From: Buchananella felis
GTDB taxonomy: Bacteria > Actinomycetota > Actinomycetes > Actinomycetales > Actinomycetaceae
DNA length: 64,000 nt
Assembly (NCBI RefSeq): GCF_041380015.1
Contig: NZ_CP159978.1
Direction: 5' to 3' (one strand)
Position numbers and translations under genes: made by a program
Shown: positions 37,109 to 47,028 of the stretch, piece after piece
Layout: each line of letters begins with the position of its first letter
Numbering within the stretch: position 1 is the stretch's first letter
The notes under the pieces: generated by a model
Seen by the model: the letters and a program-made list of their open reading frames with translations, nothing else
The model's database searches: none
Told to the model about the DNA's origin: nothing

Positions 37109-37181
37109 GCGGATGTAGCTCAGTTGGTAGAGCATCACCTTGCCAAGGTGAGGGTCGCGGGTTCGAGTCCCGTCATCCGCT
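37109..37181 (+). tRNA. tRNA-Gly (GCC), copy 2
   Basis: Identical over 73 nt to the copy at 35767, anticodon GCC. CCA is not encoded here. Only one base separates it from the next tRNA. Confidence 0.95.
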
Positions 37182-37182
37182 C

Positions 37183-37254
37183 GGGCGATTGGCGCAGTGG
37201 TAGCGCGCTTCCTTGACACGGAAGAGGTCACTGGTTCGAACCCAGTATCGCCCA
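37183..37254 (+). tRNA. tRNA-Val (GAC)
   Basis: Acceptor GGGCGAT/ATCGCCC, anticodon stem CTTCC/GGAAG with loop TTGACAC, anticodon GAC. Outside the anticodon arm it is nearly identical to the CAC isoacceptor at 35599. No encoded CCA. Confidence 0.95.
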
Positions 37255-37259
37255 CGGTG

Positions 37260-37288
37260 AGAGCGACGCAAGAGGGCGTCGCTCTTTT
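37260..37288 (+). terminator. Terminator of the tRNA-Gly/tRNA-Val unit
   Basis: 10-bp stem AGAGCGACGC/GCGTCGCTCT (37260-37269 with 37276-37285) running into TTTT. Confidence 0.85.
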
Positions 37289-37605
37289 GCTATATCCAGG
37301 CAAAGACTGAGCAGAACCGGTTGTGGGCAAAGCGCCGGAGAATCCCAAAACGCGCGGCGAATTCCCGTCCGGACACGTTCTTTCTGCAGCGGCTGACGCG
37401 CCCGGTTCTGGGGCAAACCGCACCCTGCCGCGCCTTTTGTCCACGAGCTTCGGTCGTCCGCAGGGGCAGCGTCGATCACGCCTCGTGGAATCGCGCCAGC
37501 CAAGGAGGGCGGGTTCACCCTACGGCGTACAGATCAAGGTTACGATTGGCCTAACTCACACATACTTGGTGTTTGGTGTGGGCTACGCCGATGAGGAGAC
37601 GGAAC
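37289..37605. other. Spacer before the surface-protein gene
   Basis: 317 bp without a recognisable gene. It must hold the promoter of the DUF5979 gene; CATACT at 37561-37566 is a candidate -10, but I see no convincing -35. The only clear site is GAGGAG at 37593-37598, the ribosome site that fixes the next start. Confidence 0.4.
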
Positions 37606-39306
37606 ATGAGGCCGGGAAATTTTGGAGTGACGGGGTTGCCGTGGGCGCAAAAGCTCACAGCCCTGGCAGCGACCGCAGCGGTGGCGCTAGCCGGTGCCGC
37701 TGCCGTTGGCATGACCGCCAACGCCGCTGAGCTAGATGACGCGCCGGGGGCGCAGGGGACTCTGGCCCCGGCTGAGGCCGAGCTCACCGCGCTTCCCGAG
37801 AGCAGCAAGGAGATGGGCGCTGGTGGCGGTGAAGGCTCGGCTACCGGTGTCGCTGACGTAGCGGCGAGCGAGAGCGCGGCCGAGGCCCTTGAGTCTGCTG
37901 CCTCGGAGGAGCCTGCTGCTGGGGAAGCCGCAGCTGCGGAGGGTGGCAGCAGCACGCTGACGCCCAGCATTCCACAAGCCACGGATGAGGCAACGGTCGC
38001 GGAGGATGCCCCGGCGATCTCCCCCTCCGCCTCTGAGGAGCCGAGCGCTCAGGCGGAGGTAACCGCGCAGGTGAGCGCCCCTGCCGAGCAGGCGCCACCG
38101 GCAGTTGCACTCAACACCCCGGAGGAGGGCACCTTCCAGGTGAAGGTGGTGGTGGAGGGCGGGCCGGCATCGGCCGCGACCCACAACTTCAAGATCGGCG
38201 CGGTCTGCAACACGCCGGGGGGCGAGACTAAGTATTGGAACCAGAACAAGGTGAAGGGCGATGGGGTGCCGGTAGGCATCGGTGGCAGCTTCCCGGTCGG
38301 CTCCAACTGCTGGGTGTGGGAGTGGGAGGACAAGGCCCAACTTCCGGGCTATGCCGTTGAATTCACCGGCCAGCAATCCCTAGTCATCAAGGCGGGCGAG
38401 ACGCCGGTTGTTACCTTCACGAACAAGTACACCGACCAGTTTGGCACGCTGGAGGTGAAGAAGACCGTCTCTGGTGGCCCGGCGGGGGCCGTCAATGCCG
38501 AATACGGATTCGCGGTGGTGTGCGGGCAGGTCGTCCTTGAAGTCGAGGTTAAGGGGGACGGGGTTCCCGTGCCGGTGGGCTACAACCTCCCGGCCGGCAC
38601 CAAGTGTGTGGTTAAGGAGTTCTTCACCAAACCGGTCGACGGCTTTCTGGCCGTACCGCCGCCGCCGCAGACCGTGACGATTGAGGCGGGCAAGACCACA
38701 CTGGTGGAATTTGAAAACACGTTCACCAACCAGTACGGCTTTGTACAGCTAAAGAAGACCGTCCTGGGCGGTCCCAGCACGAGAGCGAGGGATTTCCTTG
38801 TCAAACTGAAGTGTGGGGACCTCTCCGCCAGCGTGCGTATGCCTCCTGGGCTGCTGCACATTCGGATCCCCGTCCCGGCGGGGATGCAGTGCACGCTCAC
38901 AGAAGATCTGGACGACGCGCAGATCCCCGGCTACACGCTGATCCAGCCCAAGATGCCGACAGTGACGGTCGTGGCCGGAGAAACTGTGATCGTGGAGATC
39001 GTCAACGAGTACAAGGACATCGTGCCTCAGCCCTCGGCGACACCGAGCGAGACGGCCACGGTCAAGCCGAGCGAGACGGCCACGGTCAAGCCGAGCGAGA
39101 CGGCCACGGTCAAGCCGAGCGAGACGGCCACGGCTTCCCCCGGCGTGAGCGCCTCTAGCCACCCAAAGGGCAAGGACGGGAAGTTCGCGAAGGGCACCAG
39201 CCTGGCCCGCACCGGAAGCGACGCGATCGTGGTGGGCAGCATCGCTGTTGCGCTGCTGGCCGGCGGTGTGCTGCTCATCCTGGTGCGCCGAAACAGGTCC
39301 AAGTGA
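37606..39306 (+). CDS. Sortase-anchored surface protein with three DUF5979 domains
   Basis: 566 residues. Signal peptide about residues 1-42 (KLTALAATAAVALAGAAAVG). An Ala/Glu/Ser-rich acidic stalk follows. Three Ig-like DUF5979 repeats start at about residues 175, 279 and 377, each with a KVVVEGGP- or KKTVSGGP-like strand, two cysteines and a VTFTNKY-type end. Then comes an SETATVKP repeat stalk and a sorting signal: LARTG at 533-537, hydrophobic segment, RRNRSK tail. LAxTG is the preferred motif of class E sortases, from family knowledge. GAGGAG lies 7 nt before the ATG. Probably a pilus- or adhesion-like wall protein. Confidence 0.85.
   Translation: MRPGNFGVTGLPWAQKLTALAATAAVALAGAAAVGMTANAAELDDAPGAQGTLAPAEAELTALPESSKEMGAGGGEGSATGVADVAASESAAEALESAASEEPAAGEAAAAEGGSSTLTPSIPQATDEATVAEDAPAISPSASEEPSAQAEVTAQVSAPAEQAPPAVALNTPEEGTFQVKVVVEGGPASAATHNFKIGAVCNTPGGETKYWNQNKVKGDGVPVGIGGSFPVGSNCWVWEWEDKAQLPGYAVEFTGQQSLVIKAGETPVVTFTNKYTDQFGTLEVKKTVSGGPAGAVNAEYGFAVVCGQVVLEVEVKGDGVPVPVGYNLPAGTKCVVKEFFTKPVDGFLAVPPPPQTVTIEAGKTTLVEFENTFTNQYGFVQLKKTVLGGPSTRARDFLVKLKCGDLSASVRMPPGLLHIRIPVPAGMQCTLTEDLDDAQIPGYTLIQPKMPTVTVVAGETVIVEIVNEYKDIVPQPSATPSETATVKPSETATVKPSETATVKPSETATASPGVSASSHPKGKDGKFAKGTSLARTGSDAIVVGSIAVALLAGGVLLILVRRNRSK
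39046..39132 (+). repeat. 24-bp tandem repeat encoding SETATVKP
   Basis: Three exact 24-bp units from 39046, 39070 and 39094, and a partial fourth from 39118, inside the wall-spanning stalk of the surface protein. Copy number may vary between strains. Confidence 0.9.
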
Positions 39307-39340
39307 GCCTGAGCGGTCCCTGACCGCAGGCACACAGGTA

Positions 39341-39369
39341 GGGGGCTCGCGCCGGTGGCGCGAGCCCCC
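39341..39369. terminator. Terminator of the surface-protein gene
   Basis: Perfect 13-bp stem (39341-39353 with 39357-39369), 3-nt loop. Confidence 0.8.
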
Positions 39370-39393
39370 GCCTCGTATTCCGGGCAACGGTGG

Positions 39394-39449
39394 CTGGGTC
39401 GAGGTGACTGGGTCGAGGCGGCTGGGTCGAGGTGGCTGGGGCGAGGCGC
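39394..39449. repeat. 14-bp tandem repeat, four units
   Basis: Units CTGGGTCGAGGYGR at 39394, 39408, 39422 and 39436 (the last with GGGGC). It lies directly against the stop of the substrate-binding protein gene. Confidence 0.85.
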
Positions 39450-40349
39450 CTAGGGCGCTAGGCCCTGTTGGGCAAGCCACTGCTCCGCTATCTGCGCGGC
39501 GGGGGCCTGCGTGTCCACGCTGCGCTTGTTGAGCTCCAACAGCTCCGCAGTGGTCAGGCGCTCGTTCACGGCGTTGATCACGGCCACGGCCTGCTCAGGC
39601 AGGTCGTGGCGTGCCAGGGGAACCACGTTGGCCGCCAGGAACAGCCCCTTCGGATCGGCCAGGGTGGTGAGGGTCGGGTCCGCTAGGGCCGGATTGGCGG
39701 TGTACAGCACGGCCACCTGGATGTCGCCGTCGCGCAAAGCCTTGAGCGTGAGCGGGCCGCCGGAGTCCTCGATCGGGGTCAGGGTTGCCTCCACGCCGTA
39801 GGTGCGCGCCAGCCCGGCAGGTCCGTGCGGGCGCGCCACCGCCTCAGAGTTGGCCCCCAGCGTCACCGGGGCAGGCAGCCGCGCCAGGTCAGCGATCTGC
39901 TCCAAGCCGTGGGCGCGCGCCAACTCCGTGGTGACCACGTAGGAGTCCTGGTCGGCTGCGGGAGCGGCAGGCAGCAGCCGCAGCCCGGCCGGCAGTTGCA
40001 GGCGCAGCTGCGCCTCGACCTCTGCCGGGGTGCGCGCGGTGGTGGCCGGATCCCAGGCCTGCAGCAGCGGCCCGTTGTACTCCGGGAACAGCTCGATCGC
40101 CCCCGCCTCCACCTCCGGCAGGTACACCTCCCGCTGGCCGATGCGGAACTCGCGCCGCACGGTGAAGCCCGCCCCCTCCAGGCTCTGCGCCCAGATCTCA
40201 GCCACGATCTCGTTCGAGTAGTAATCCTGGGAGCCCACCACGATCGCGTCCGAGTCATCCGGCACGGGCGCCAGCGGGTCCGCCAGGGCGCAACCGCCCA
40301 GGCCCACGCTCAATGCGGTGGCAAACACCAGCGCCCGCAGCCTGCTCAT
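39450..40349 (-). CDS. Glycine betaine/choline-type ABC transporter substrate-binding lipoprotein
   Basis: 299 residues. Lipoprotein signal with lipobox LGGC (Cys20). The mature part has the OpuAC/ProX fold signatures IVVGSQDYYSNEIVAEIWAQ and ELFPEYNGPLLQAW. It captures quaternary ammonium osmoprotectants such as glycine betaine, choline or carnitine; the exact ligand is not readable. Last gene of the minus-strand operon ATPase-permease-permease-binding protein. Confidence 0.88.
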   Translation of the reverse strand: MSRLRALVFATALSVGLGGCALADPLAPVPDDSDAIVVGSQDYYSNEIVAEIWAQSLEGAGFTVRREFRIGQREVYLPEVEAGAIELFPEYNGPLLQAWDPATTARTPAEVEAQLRLQLPAGLRLLPAAPAADQDSYVVTTELARAHGLEQIADLARLPAPVTLGANSEAVARPHGPAGLARTYGVEATLTPIEDSGGPLTLKALRDGDIQVAVLYTANPALADPTLTTLADPKGLFLAANVVPLARHDLPEQAVAVINAVNERLTTAELLELNKRSVDTQAPAAQIAEQWLAQQGLAP

Positions 40350-40365
40350 ACCTGCAACCTTCCGT

Positions 40366-41106
40366 TCATACGTCCGCCCGACGCCCCGGCGTGGCTGGGC
40401 GCTGCGCCGAGGCTGGGCGGGCCGCGTCGGCCTTGCCCGCCCTGGCGGCCGCGCCGGCCCAGCGGGAGACCGGCCAGGACAGCAAGGAGAGGCCCGCGCC
40501 CGTCACCAGGGCCAGGGCGATCAGCAGCAGCGAGCCACCGGCCATCTGGGCGTAGTCGTGGGTCTTCAGGCCGGTGAAAATGAAGCGTCCGAGGCCGACG
40601 TCGGCCACGTAGGCCGCGATCGTAGCGGTGGCCACCACTTGCAGGGCGGCGTTGCGAATGCCACCCAGCAAAACCGGTAGGGACAGCGGCAGCTCCACCC
40701 GCCACCACACCTGCAAGGGGGTGTGCCCCAGCGCGCGGGCGGCCTCAACCACCACCGGGCTGACCGCGGCGGTGCCGGCGGCGGTGGCCAGCAGCACCGA
40801 GGGCAGCGCCAGCGCGGCCAACGCGATAAAGGGCGCCCGCAGCCCGATCCCCAGCCAGAGGGCACACAGCGAAACCAGTCCCAGCGTGGGCAGGGCGCGA
40901 GAGACGTTAGTCAGGGCCGCCAGCCACGTCTGCCCGCGCCGGGTGTGACCCACCCACGCCCCCAATGGCACGGCCAGCGCCACCACCACGGCCAGGACAG
41001 CGACGCTGAGCACCACGTGCTCACCCAATCGGGCCAGGATGCCCGCCGGTCCCAACCAGTTGGTGGGCTCCAGCAGCCAGGCCAGTACGGACTTCAGTGT
41101 GTTCAC
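40366..41106 (-). CDS. ABC transporter permease (OpuC/ProW type), second
   Basis: 246 residues from a GTG overlapping the stop of the first permease. About five membrane helices. The ATPase-contact loop is visible around EAARALGHTPLQVWWRVELPLSLP, with family-typical VVATATIAAYVADVGLG. Together with the other permease it forms the membrane pore of the osmoprotectant importer. The C-terminal tail is Arg/Ala-rich. Confidence 0.88.
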   Translation of the reverse strand: MNTLKSVLAWLLEPTNWLGPAGILARLGEHVVLSVAVLAVVVALAVPLGAWVGHTRRGQTWLAALTNVSRALPTLGLVSLCALWLGIGLRAPFIALAALALPSVLLATAAGTAAVSPVVVEAARALGHTPLQVWWRVELPLSLPVLLGGIRNAALQVVATATIAAYVADVGLGRFIFTGLKTHDYAQMAGGSLLLIALALVTGAGLSLLSWPVSRWAGAAARAGKADAARPASAQRPATPGRRADV

Positions 41107-41756
41107 GCCCCGGCCCTCCCGGTGGTGGCGCGGCGCCACGGGGCAAGTCGGCGGCCCAGCCAGATCAGCGCCAGGTCCACCGCGCCGGCCAACACCAAGG
41201 TGAGGATCACGCCCGCCCAGAGCTCACCGGCGATGCCGCGCTGAAAGCCGTCGGTAAACAGGGAACCCAGGGAGGGGATCCCCACAAGGGCACCGATCGT
41301 GGTCAGGCCGATCGTGCTCATCGCCGCCACCCGCACCCCGGCAAGCGCCACCGGCAAAGCCAGCGGCAGCTCCACCCGCAAAAAGGTGGCCAGACGGCCG
41401 TGACCGGTGGCGCGGGCCGCCTCCAGCTGGGCGGGCTCGACGCTGCCAAACGCATCGGCGGTGGAACGCAGCAAAAGGGCGATCGCGTAGATCGTCAGCA
41501 TGATGACCAGCGTGAGCGGGTCGCGCAGCCGGACGCGGAAAAGCAAGGGGATGGCCACCAGCAGCGGCAGCGCCGGGATCGCGTACCACAGGCCCGTGAA
41601 CTCGGTCACCAGCCTTCCCCAACGCGGGTGGCGGGCAGCCCACCAGCCCAGCGGCAGGCACACCGCCACGGCCAGCAGCAGCGCCGGCAGGCTCAACGCC
41701 ACGTGCACCTGCAGGTAGTGCCACATGACCGAGGTGTTGGCGGCTATCCACTTCAC
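41103..41756 (-). CDS. ABC transporter permease (OpuC/ProW type), first
   Basis: 217 residues from a GTG overlapping the ATPase stop (GTGA). Five to six membrane helices. The coupling region is EAARATGHGRLATFLRVELP-like, and GLTTIGALVGIPSLGSLFTDG is typical of betaine/choline permeases. Partner of the second permease. Confidence 0.88.
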   Translation of the reverse strand: MKWIAANTSVMWHYLQVHVALSLPALLLAVAVCLPLGWWAARHPRWGRLVTEFTGLWYAIPALPLLVAIPLLFRVRLRDPLTLVIMLTIYAIALLLRSTADAFGSVEPAQLEAARATGHGRLATFLRVELPLALPVALAGVRVAAMSTIGLTTIGALVGIPSLGSLFTDGFQRGIAGELWAGVILTLVLAGAVDLALIWLGRRLAPWRRATTGRAGA

Positions 41757-42592
41757 GGGCGTAAGACCCCAACCTGGCGCCCGGTGGCGTCAAAGACTGC
41801 GCCGGAGGCGTCCGCGCGCAGCTCGCGGTCGGCCTCCTGCGACCGCAACAGGTCCGCCACATACGGCGTGGCCGGGCGCTCCAGCAGCTCTTTGGCGCTG
41901 CCCACCTGGGCGATCTGGCCGTCCTTGTTCAGCACCACGATCTGCTGGCCCAGCAGCAGGGCCTCCTCCACGTCGTGGGTGACGAACAGGATCGTGGCCC
42001 CCAGCTGCGAGTGCAGGCGCAGCACCTCCTGCTGCAGGGCACGGCGGTTGATCGGGTCAACCGCTCCGAAGGGCTCGTCCATCAGGTACAAGCCCGCCTG
42101 CGTGGCCAAAGCACGGGCCACGCCCACCCGCTGTTGCTGCCCGCCGGAGAGCTGGCCCGGATAGCGCCCGGCCAGCTCCGCCTCCAGCCCCACCGTCTCC
42201 AGGAGCCTGGCCGCCAGGGCGCCTGCCTGGCGGCGTGGCATTCCGTTCAGCAGCGGAACCGTGGCGATGTTCTGGGCCACCGTGCGGTGCGGGAACAGAC
42301 CGCCAGCCTGCATCACGTAGCCGATGCGGCGGCGCAGCTTGACCGGGTCCTGCGCGGCGACGTCCTGCCCGTCCACCAACACCCGACCCGCCGCCGGGCT
42401 GACCAGGCGGTTGACGCACTTGAGCAGCGTGGTCTTGCCGCTGCCCGAGGGGCCGAGCAGCACCACCCGGCTGCCCGCAGCGATGCGCAGGTTCACCTGG
42501 GACAGCACGGGCCTACCCCCGTAGGAAACGGCGAGATCCTGGAACTCGACCGTGGGGGCGGCCGCTAGGGACAGTTCGGGTGCAGTGGCCAC
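41753..42592 (-). CDS. ABC transporter ATP-binding protein (osmoprotectant importer)
   Basis: 279 residues from a GTG. Walker A LLGPSGSGKTTLL, Q loop VMQAGGLFPHRT, signature LSGGQQQRVGVARAL, Walker B LYLMDEPFGAVDP and switch His VTHDVEEA are all intact. No C-terminal CBS domains, so the direct osmosensing seen in OpuA-type ATPases is unlikely. First gene of the four-gene operon; TAGGCT lies 6 nt before the GTG. Confidence 0.92.
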   Translation of the reverse strand: MATAPELSLAAAPTVEFQDLAVSYGGRPVLSQVNLRIAAGSRVVLLGPSGSGKTTLLKCVNRLVSPAAGRVLVDGQDVAAQDPVKLRRRIGYVMQAGGLFPHRTVAQNIATVPLLNGMPRRQAGALAARLLETVGLEAELAGRYPGQLSGGQQQRVGVARALATQAGLYLMDEPFGAVDPINRRALQQEVLRLHSQLGATILFVTHDVEEALLLGQQIVVLNKDGQIAQVGSAKELLERPATPYVADLLRSQEADRELRADASGAVFDATGRQVGVLRP

Positions 42593-42598
42593 CCTTCG

Positions 42599-42604
42599 AG
42601 CCTA
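42599..42604 (-). promoter_or_regulatory. -10 hexamer TAGGCT for the ABC importer operon
   Basis: On the minus strand TAGGCT ends 6 nt before the GTG at 42592, so the transcript is probably leaderless. Confidence 0.55.
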
Positions 42605-42740
42605 AGGGCAGCGGGCCTACTTGCGCACGCCAACACCTACGGCGAGCACCAGCTCCCGCTGAGGCGCGCAGCGCTTGCGTGAACCCACACGCCTGCGGTC
42701 CCACGAGCACGCAAGCCACCAGCGGCTTCCTAACGCGGCG

Positions 42741-42858
42741 GCTGCGCCTATCTCTGGCCCCCAAGCTCGCAAATGTGGCAACGGGGTACATGTGACCGCT
42801 TGGGGGCGTGGCACCGGTCGGTCGGATGTACCCCGAGCGCACGCTTGTGCGCTCGGGG
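42741..42858. repeat. 118-bp structured repeat, copy 1
   Basis: Starts GCTGCGCCTATCTCTGGCC. Three complementary arm pairs: A 42757-42766 with 42798-42807, B 42783-42791 with 42826-42834, C 42831-42842 with 42847-42858 (12 bp perfect, loop GCTT). A and B interleave, and B and C share four bases. Homology with copy 3 continues about 63 bp beyond the unit. No coding role is apparent. The 136 bp before it hold no gene. Confidence 0.9.
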
Positions 42859-42996
42859 GCGGTCACGGGAGGGCCGGTCAGGGGAGGGTTGGCGCGGATT
42901 CCGGGTGCTGGGTGGAGCGTCGGCCACCTCGGGCGGCAAGGCCGGGCGGCCAAGCATGGCGGCTGTCACGGGGCGCTGGCGCCTCCTGGTGCGGTC

Positions 42997-43114
42997 GCTG
43001 CGCCTATCTCTGGCCCCCAAGCTCGCAAATGTGGCAACGGGGTACATGTGACCGCTTGGGGGCGTGGCACCGGTCGGTCGGATGTACCCCGAGCGCACGC
43101 TTGTACGCTCGGGG
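42997..43114. repeat. 118-bp structured repeat, copy 2
   Basis: Aligns with copy 1 without gaps; the main difference is G to A in hairpin C (TTGTAC for TTGTGC), which leaves one mismatch in that stem. Flanking sequence differs from copies 1 and 3 downstream. Confidence 0.9.
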
Positions 43115-43151
43115 TGGTGGCCACGGGGCGCGAGCGTCTTTTCGTGCGGCG

Positions 43152-43269
43152 GCTGCGCCTATCTCTGGCCCCCAAGCTCGCAATTGTGGCTACGGGGTAC
43201 ATGTGACCGCTTGGGGGCGTGGCACCGGTCGGTCGGATGTACCCCGAGCGCACGCTTGTGCGCTCGGGG
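43152..43269. repeat. 118-bp structured repeat, copy 3
   Basis: Aligns without gaps; differences are in the loop of stem A (CAATTGTGGCTA for CAAATGTGGCAA). All three arm pairs are kept. The following 63 bp match those after copy 1. Confidence 0.9.
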
Positions 43270-43390
43270 GCGGTCACGGGAGGGCCGGTCGCGGGAGGGC
43301 CCGCGCGGATTCCGGGTGGTGGGTGGAGCGTCGACCGCCACGGGGCGCTGACCAGGCTGGCCTGCCAGCGCGGGCGCCGACGGGCCACCA

Positions 43391-43434
<44 letters not shown>

Positions 43435-43494
43435 CGAGCGCCCACCACGCGCATGCCACGGCAGCGGCAAGACGGTCGCCGCGCCAAGGGCGGC

Positions 43495-43500
43495 TAACAT
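43495..43500 (+). promoter_or_regulatory. Candidate -10 TAACAT for thrS
   Basis: TAACAT lies 35 nt before the thrS GTG, which leaves a leader of roughly 29 nt containing AAGGAGC. If this is the promoter, the repeat array upstream is not part of the thrS transcript. Confidence 0.45.
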
Positions 43501-43535
43501 GTACCTGCCCGTAACACAGAAGCAAGGAGCTCACC

Positions 43536-45523
<1,988 letters not shown>

Positions 45524-45527
<4 letters not shown>

Positions 45528-46330
45528 GCATGACCCGGCCGGAGCAGTTCCCCGTCCCCGCCCGCAACGGTGGGGCGGACGGACTGAGCCAGCAGGCGCG
45601 CGTAGGTGAGCCGCGCACTTCCGACGGGCCGCAGGGCCCGGCGCGGGAGTGCGCGGCCGCCGCGTTTGCGGGCCAGCCTGACGGTTTCGAGCGCCTGTGG
45701 ACCCCGCACCGCATCGCCTACATTAAGGGCGAGGCCAAGCCGCTGGACAAGAGCGAGGCGCAGTGCCCGTTCTGCTCCATGCGACACCGGGAGGACGCCG
45801 AGGCGCTGGTGGTGCGCCGCACCCCGCTGGCCTTCGTGGTGTTGAACCTGTTCCCGTACAACACGGGCCACCTGCTGGTGTGCCCGTGGCGGCACGTGGC
45901 CGACTACACCGAGCTGACCGACGCCGAGCGCACCGAGATCGCCGTGCTCACCCAGCAGGCGATGCGGGTCACGCGCGCGGTCTCCGGCCCGGACGGCTTC
46001 AACCTGGGCATGAATCAGGGCGAGGTGGCCGGCGCGGGGATCGCGGCCCACCTGCACCAGCACGTGGTGCCGCGCTGGCGGGGGGATGCCAACTTCCTCC
46101 CGATCATCGCCCAGACCAAGGCCCTGCCCGAGCTGCTTGCCGACACTCGCGAGCGGTTGGCGAGCGCGTGGGATCGCGTGGTGGGTGAGGTGGACGACGC
46201 TGCCGCCCCGGCCGCCCGGAGCGCTGGGGCCGCCCCCGCTGGTACTGCGCCCGCCGGGAGTGCCCCCGCTGGGGCCGGGCCGCGCGAGGCTGGCGCGGCG
46301 GGGGAGCGCGCCGGCGGCGAGGAGGACTGA
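45524..46330 (+). CDS. HIT-family hydrolase/AP4A phosphorylase-like protein
   Basis: 268 residues from a GTG overlapping the thrS stop (GTGA). The HIT motif HLHQHVVPRW is at about residues 169-178; PFCSMRHREDAEALV near residue 82 gives a CxxC-like metal site without the second pair. HIT enzymes hydrolyse or phosphorolyse nucleotide adducts such as Ap4A. The first 60 and last 50 residues are low-complexity additions to a core of about 150 residues. Conserved position after thrS. Confidence 0.88.
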
Positions 46331-47028
46331 TGCTGGGACAGCACGGACGCGGCTTCACCCGCGCGATCTTCACGGCGCCCGCGCGCGCCCTGGCCCGCCT
46401 GGGTGTCAGCCCGGACGCGATCACCTGGACCGGTACCGCAGTCACCTGCGCCCTGGCGCTCACCCTGATCCCCACCGGACACGCCGTGCTGGCCCCGCCG
46501 CTGCTGGGAATCGTCACCCTGTTCGACTCGCTGGACGGCATCCTGGCCCGCCTGACGGGCAAAGTGAGCGCCTGGGGTGCCTTCCTGGACTCCACCCTGG
46601 ACCGGGTCAGCGACGGCGCCATTTTCGCCGCCATCGCCCTCTACGCGCTTTGGCACATGGACGGCGCGGTGGGAACGTGGGCCGTGGTGGCCGCCCTGGC
46701 CTGCACCGTGTTGGGCTCAGTGGTGCCCTACGCTCGCGCCCGCGCCGAGGCGATCGGGGCCAGCGCCTCGATGGGCCTGACCGAGCGCACCGACCGGCTC
46801 ATCATCTCCCTGGTGTCCCTGTTCCTGGTGGGCGTGGGCGCGCCGGGTTGGGTGCTGGCCGGGGCGCTCAGCGTCTTGGCCGTGCTGGCCGCCGTAACGG
46901 TGGGGCAGCGGATGGCAGCCGTGTACAGGCAGGTGGGGCCGGCAGCGTCGGCGACCGCTGCGCAGAGCCGGGCGGGCGAGGAAGCCAGCGCAGTTTGTCA
47001 CCCCACCGGCGGCGGGGCGACGAATTGA
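46330..47028 (+). CDS. pgsA: Phosphatidylinositol phosphate synthase (CDP-alcohol phosphatidyltransferase)
   Basis: 232 residues; the ATG shares one base with the HIT stop. The CDP-alcohol motif D-x2-DG-x2-AR-x8-G-x3-D-x3-D is complete: DSLDGILARLTGK, then WGAFLDSTLDRVSDG. About six membrane helices. In actinobacteria the enzyme at this locus makes phosphatidylinositol phosphate from CDP-diacylglycerol and inositol phosphate. Neighbouring acyltransferase and pimA support a PIM/LM glycolipid pathway. Confidence 0.9.
   Translation: MLGQHGRGFTRAIFTAPARALARLGVSPDAITWTGTAVTCALALTLIPTGHAVLAPPLLGIVTLFDSLDGILARLTGKVSAWGAFLDSTLDRVSDGAIFAAIALYALWHMDGAVGTWAVVAALACTVLGSVVPYARARAEAIGASASMGLTERTDRLIISLVSLFLVGVGAPGWVLAGALSVLAVLAAVTVGQRMAAVYRQVGPAASATAAQSRAGEEASAVCHPTGGGATN

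Noticed and set aside
42741..43269. CRISPR array
   Set aside because: Three units of 118 bp with unequal spacing (256 and 155 bp) and no cas genes do not fit.
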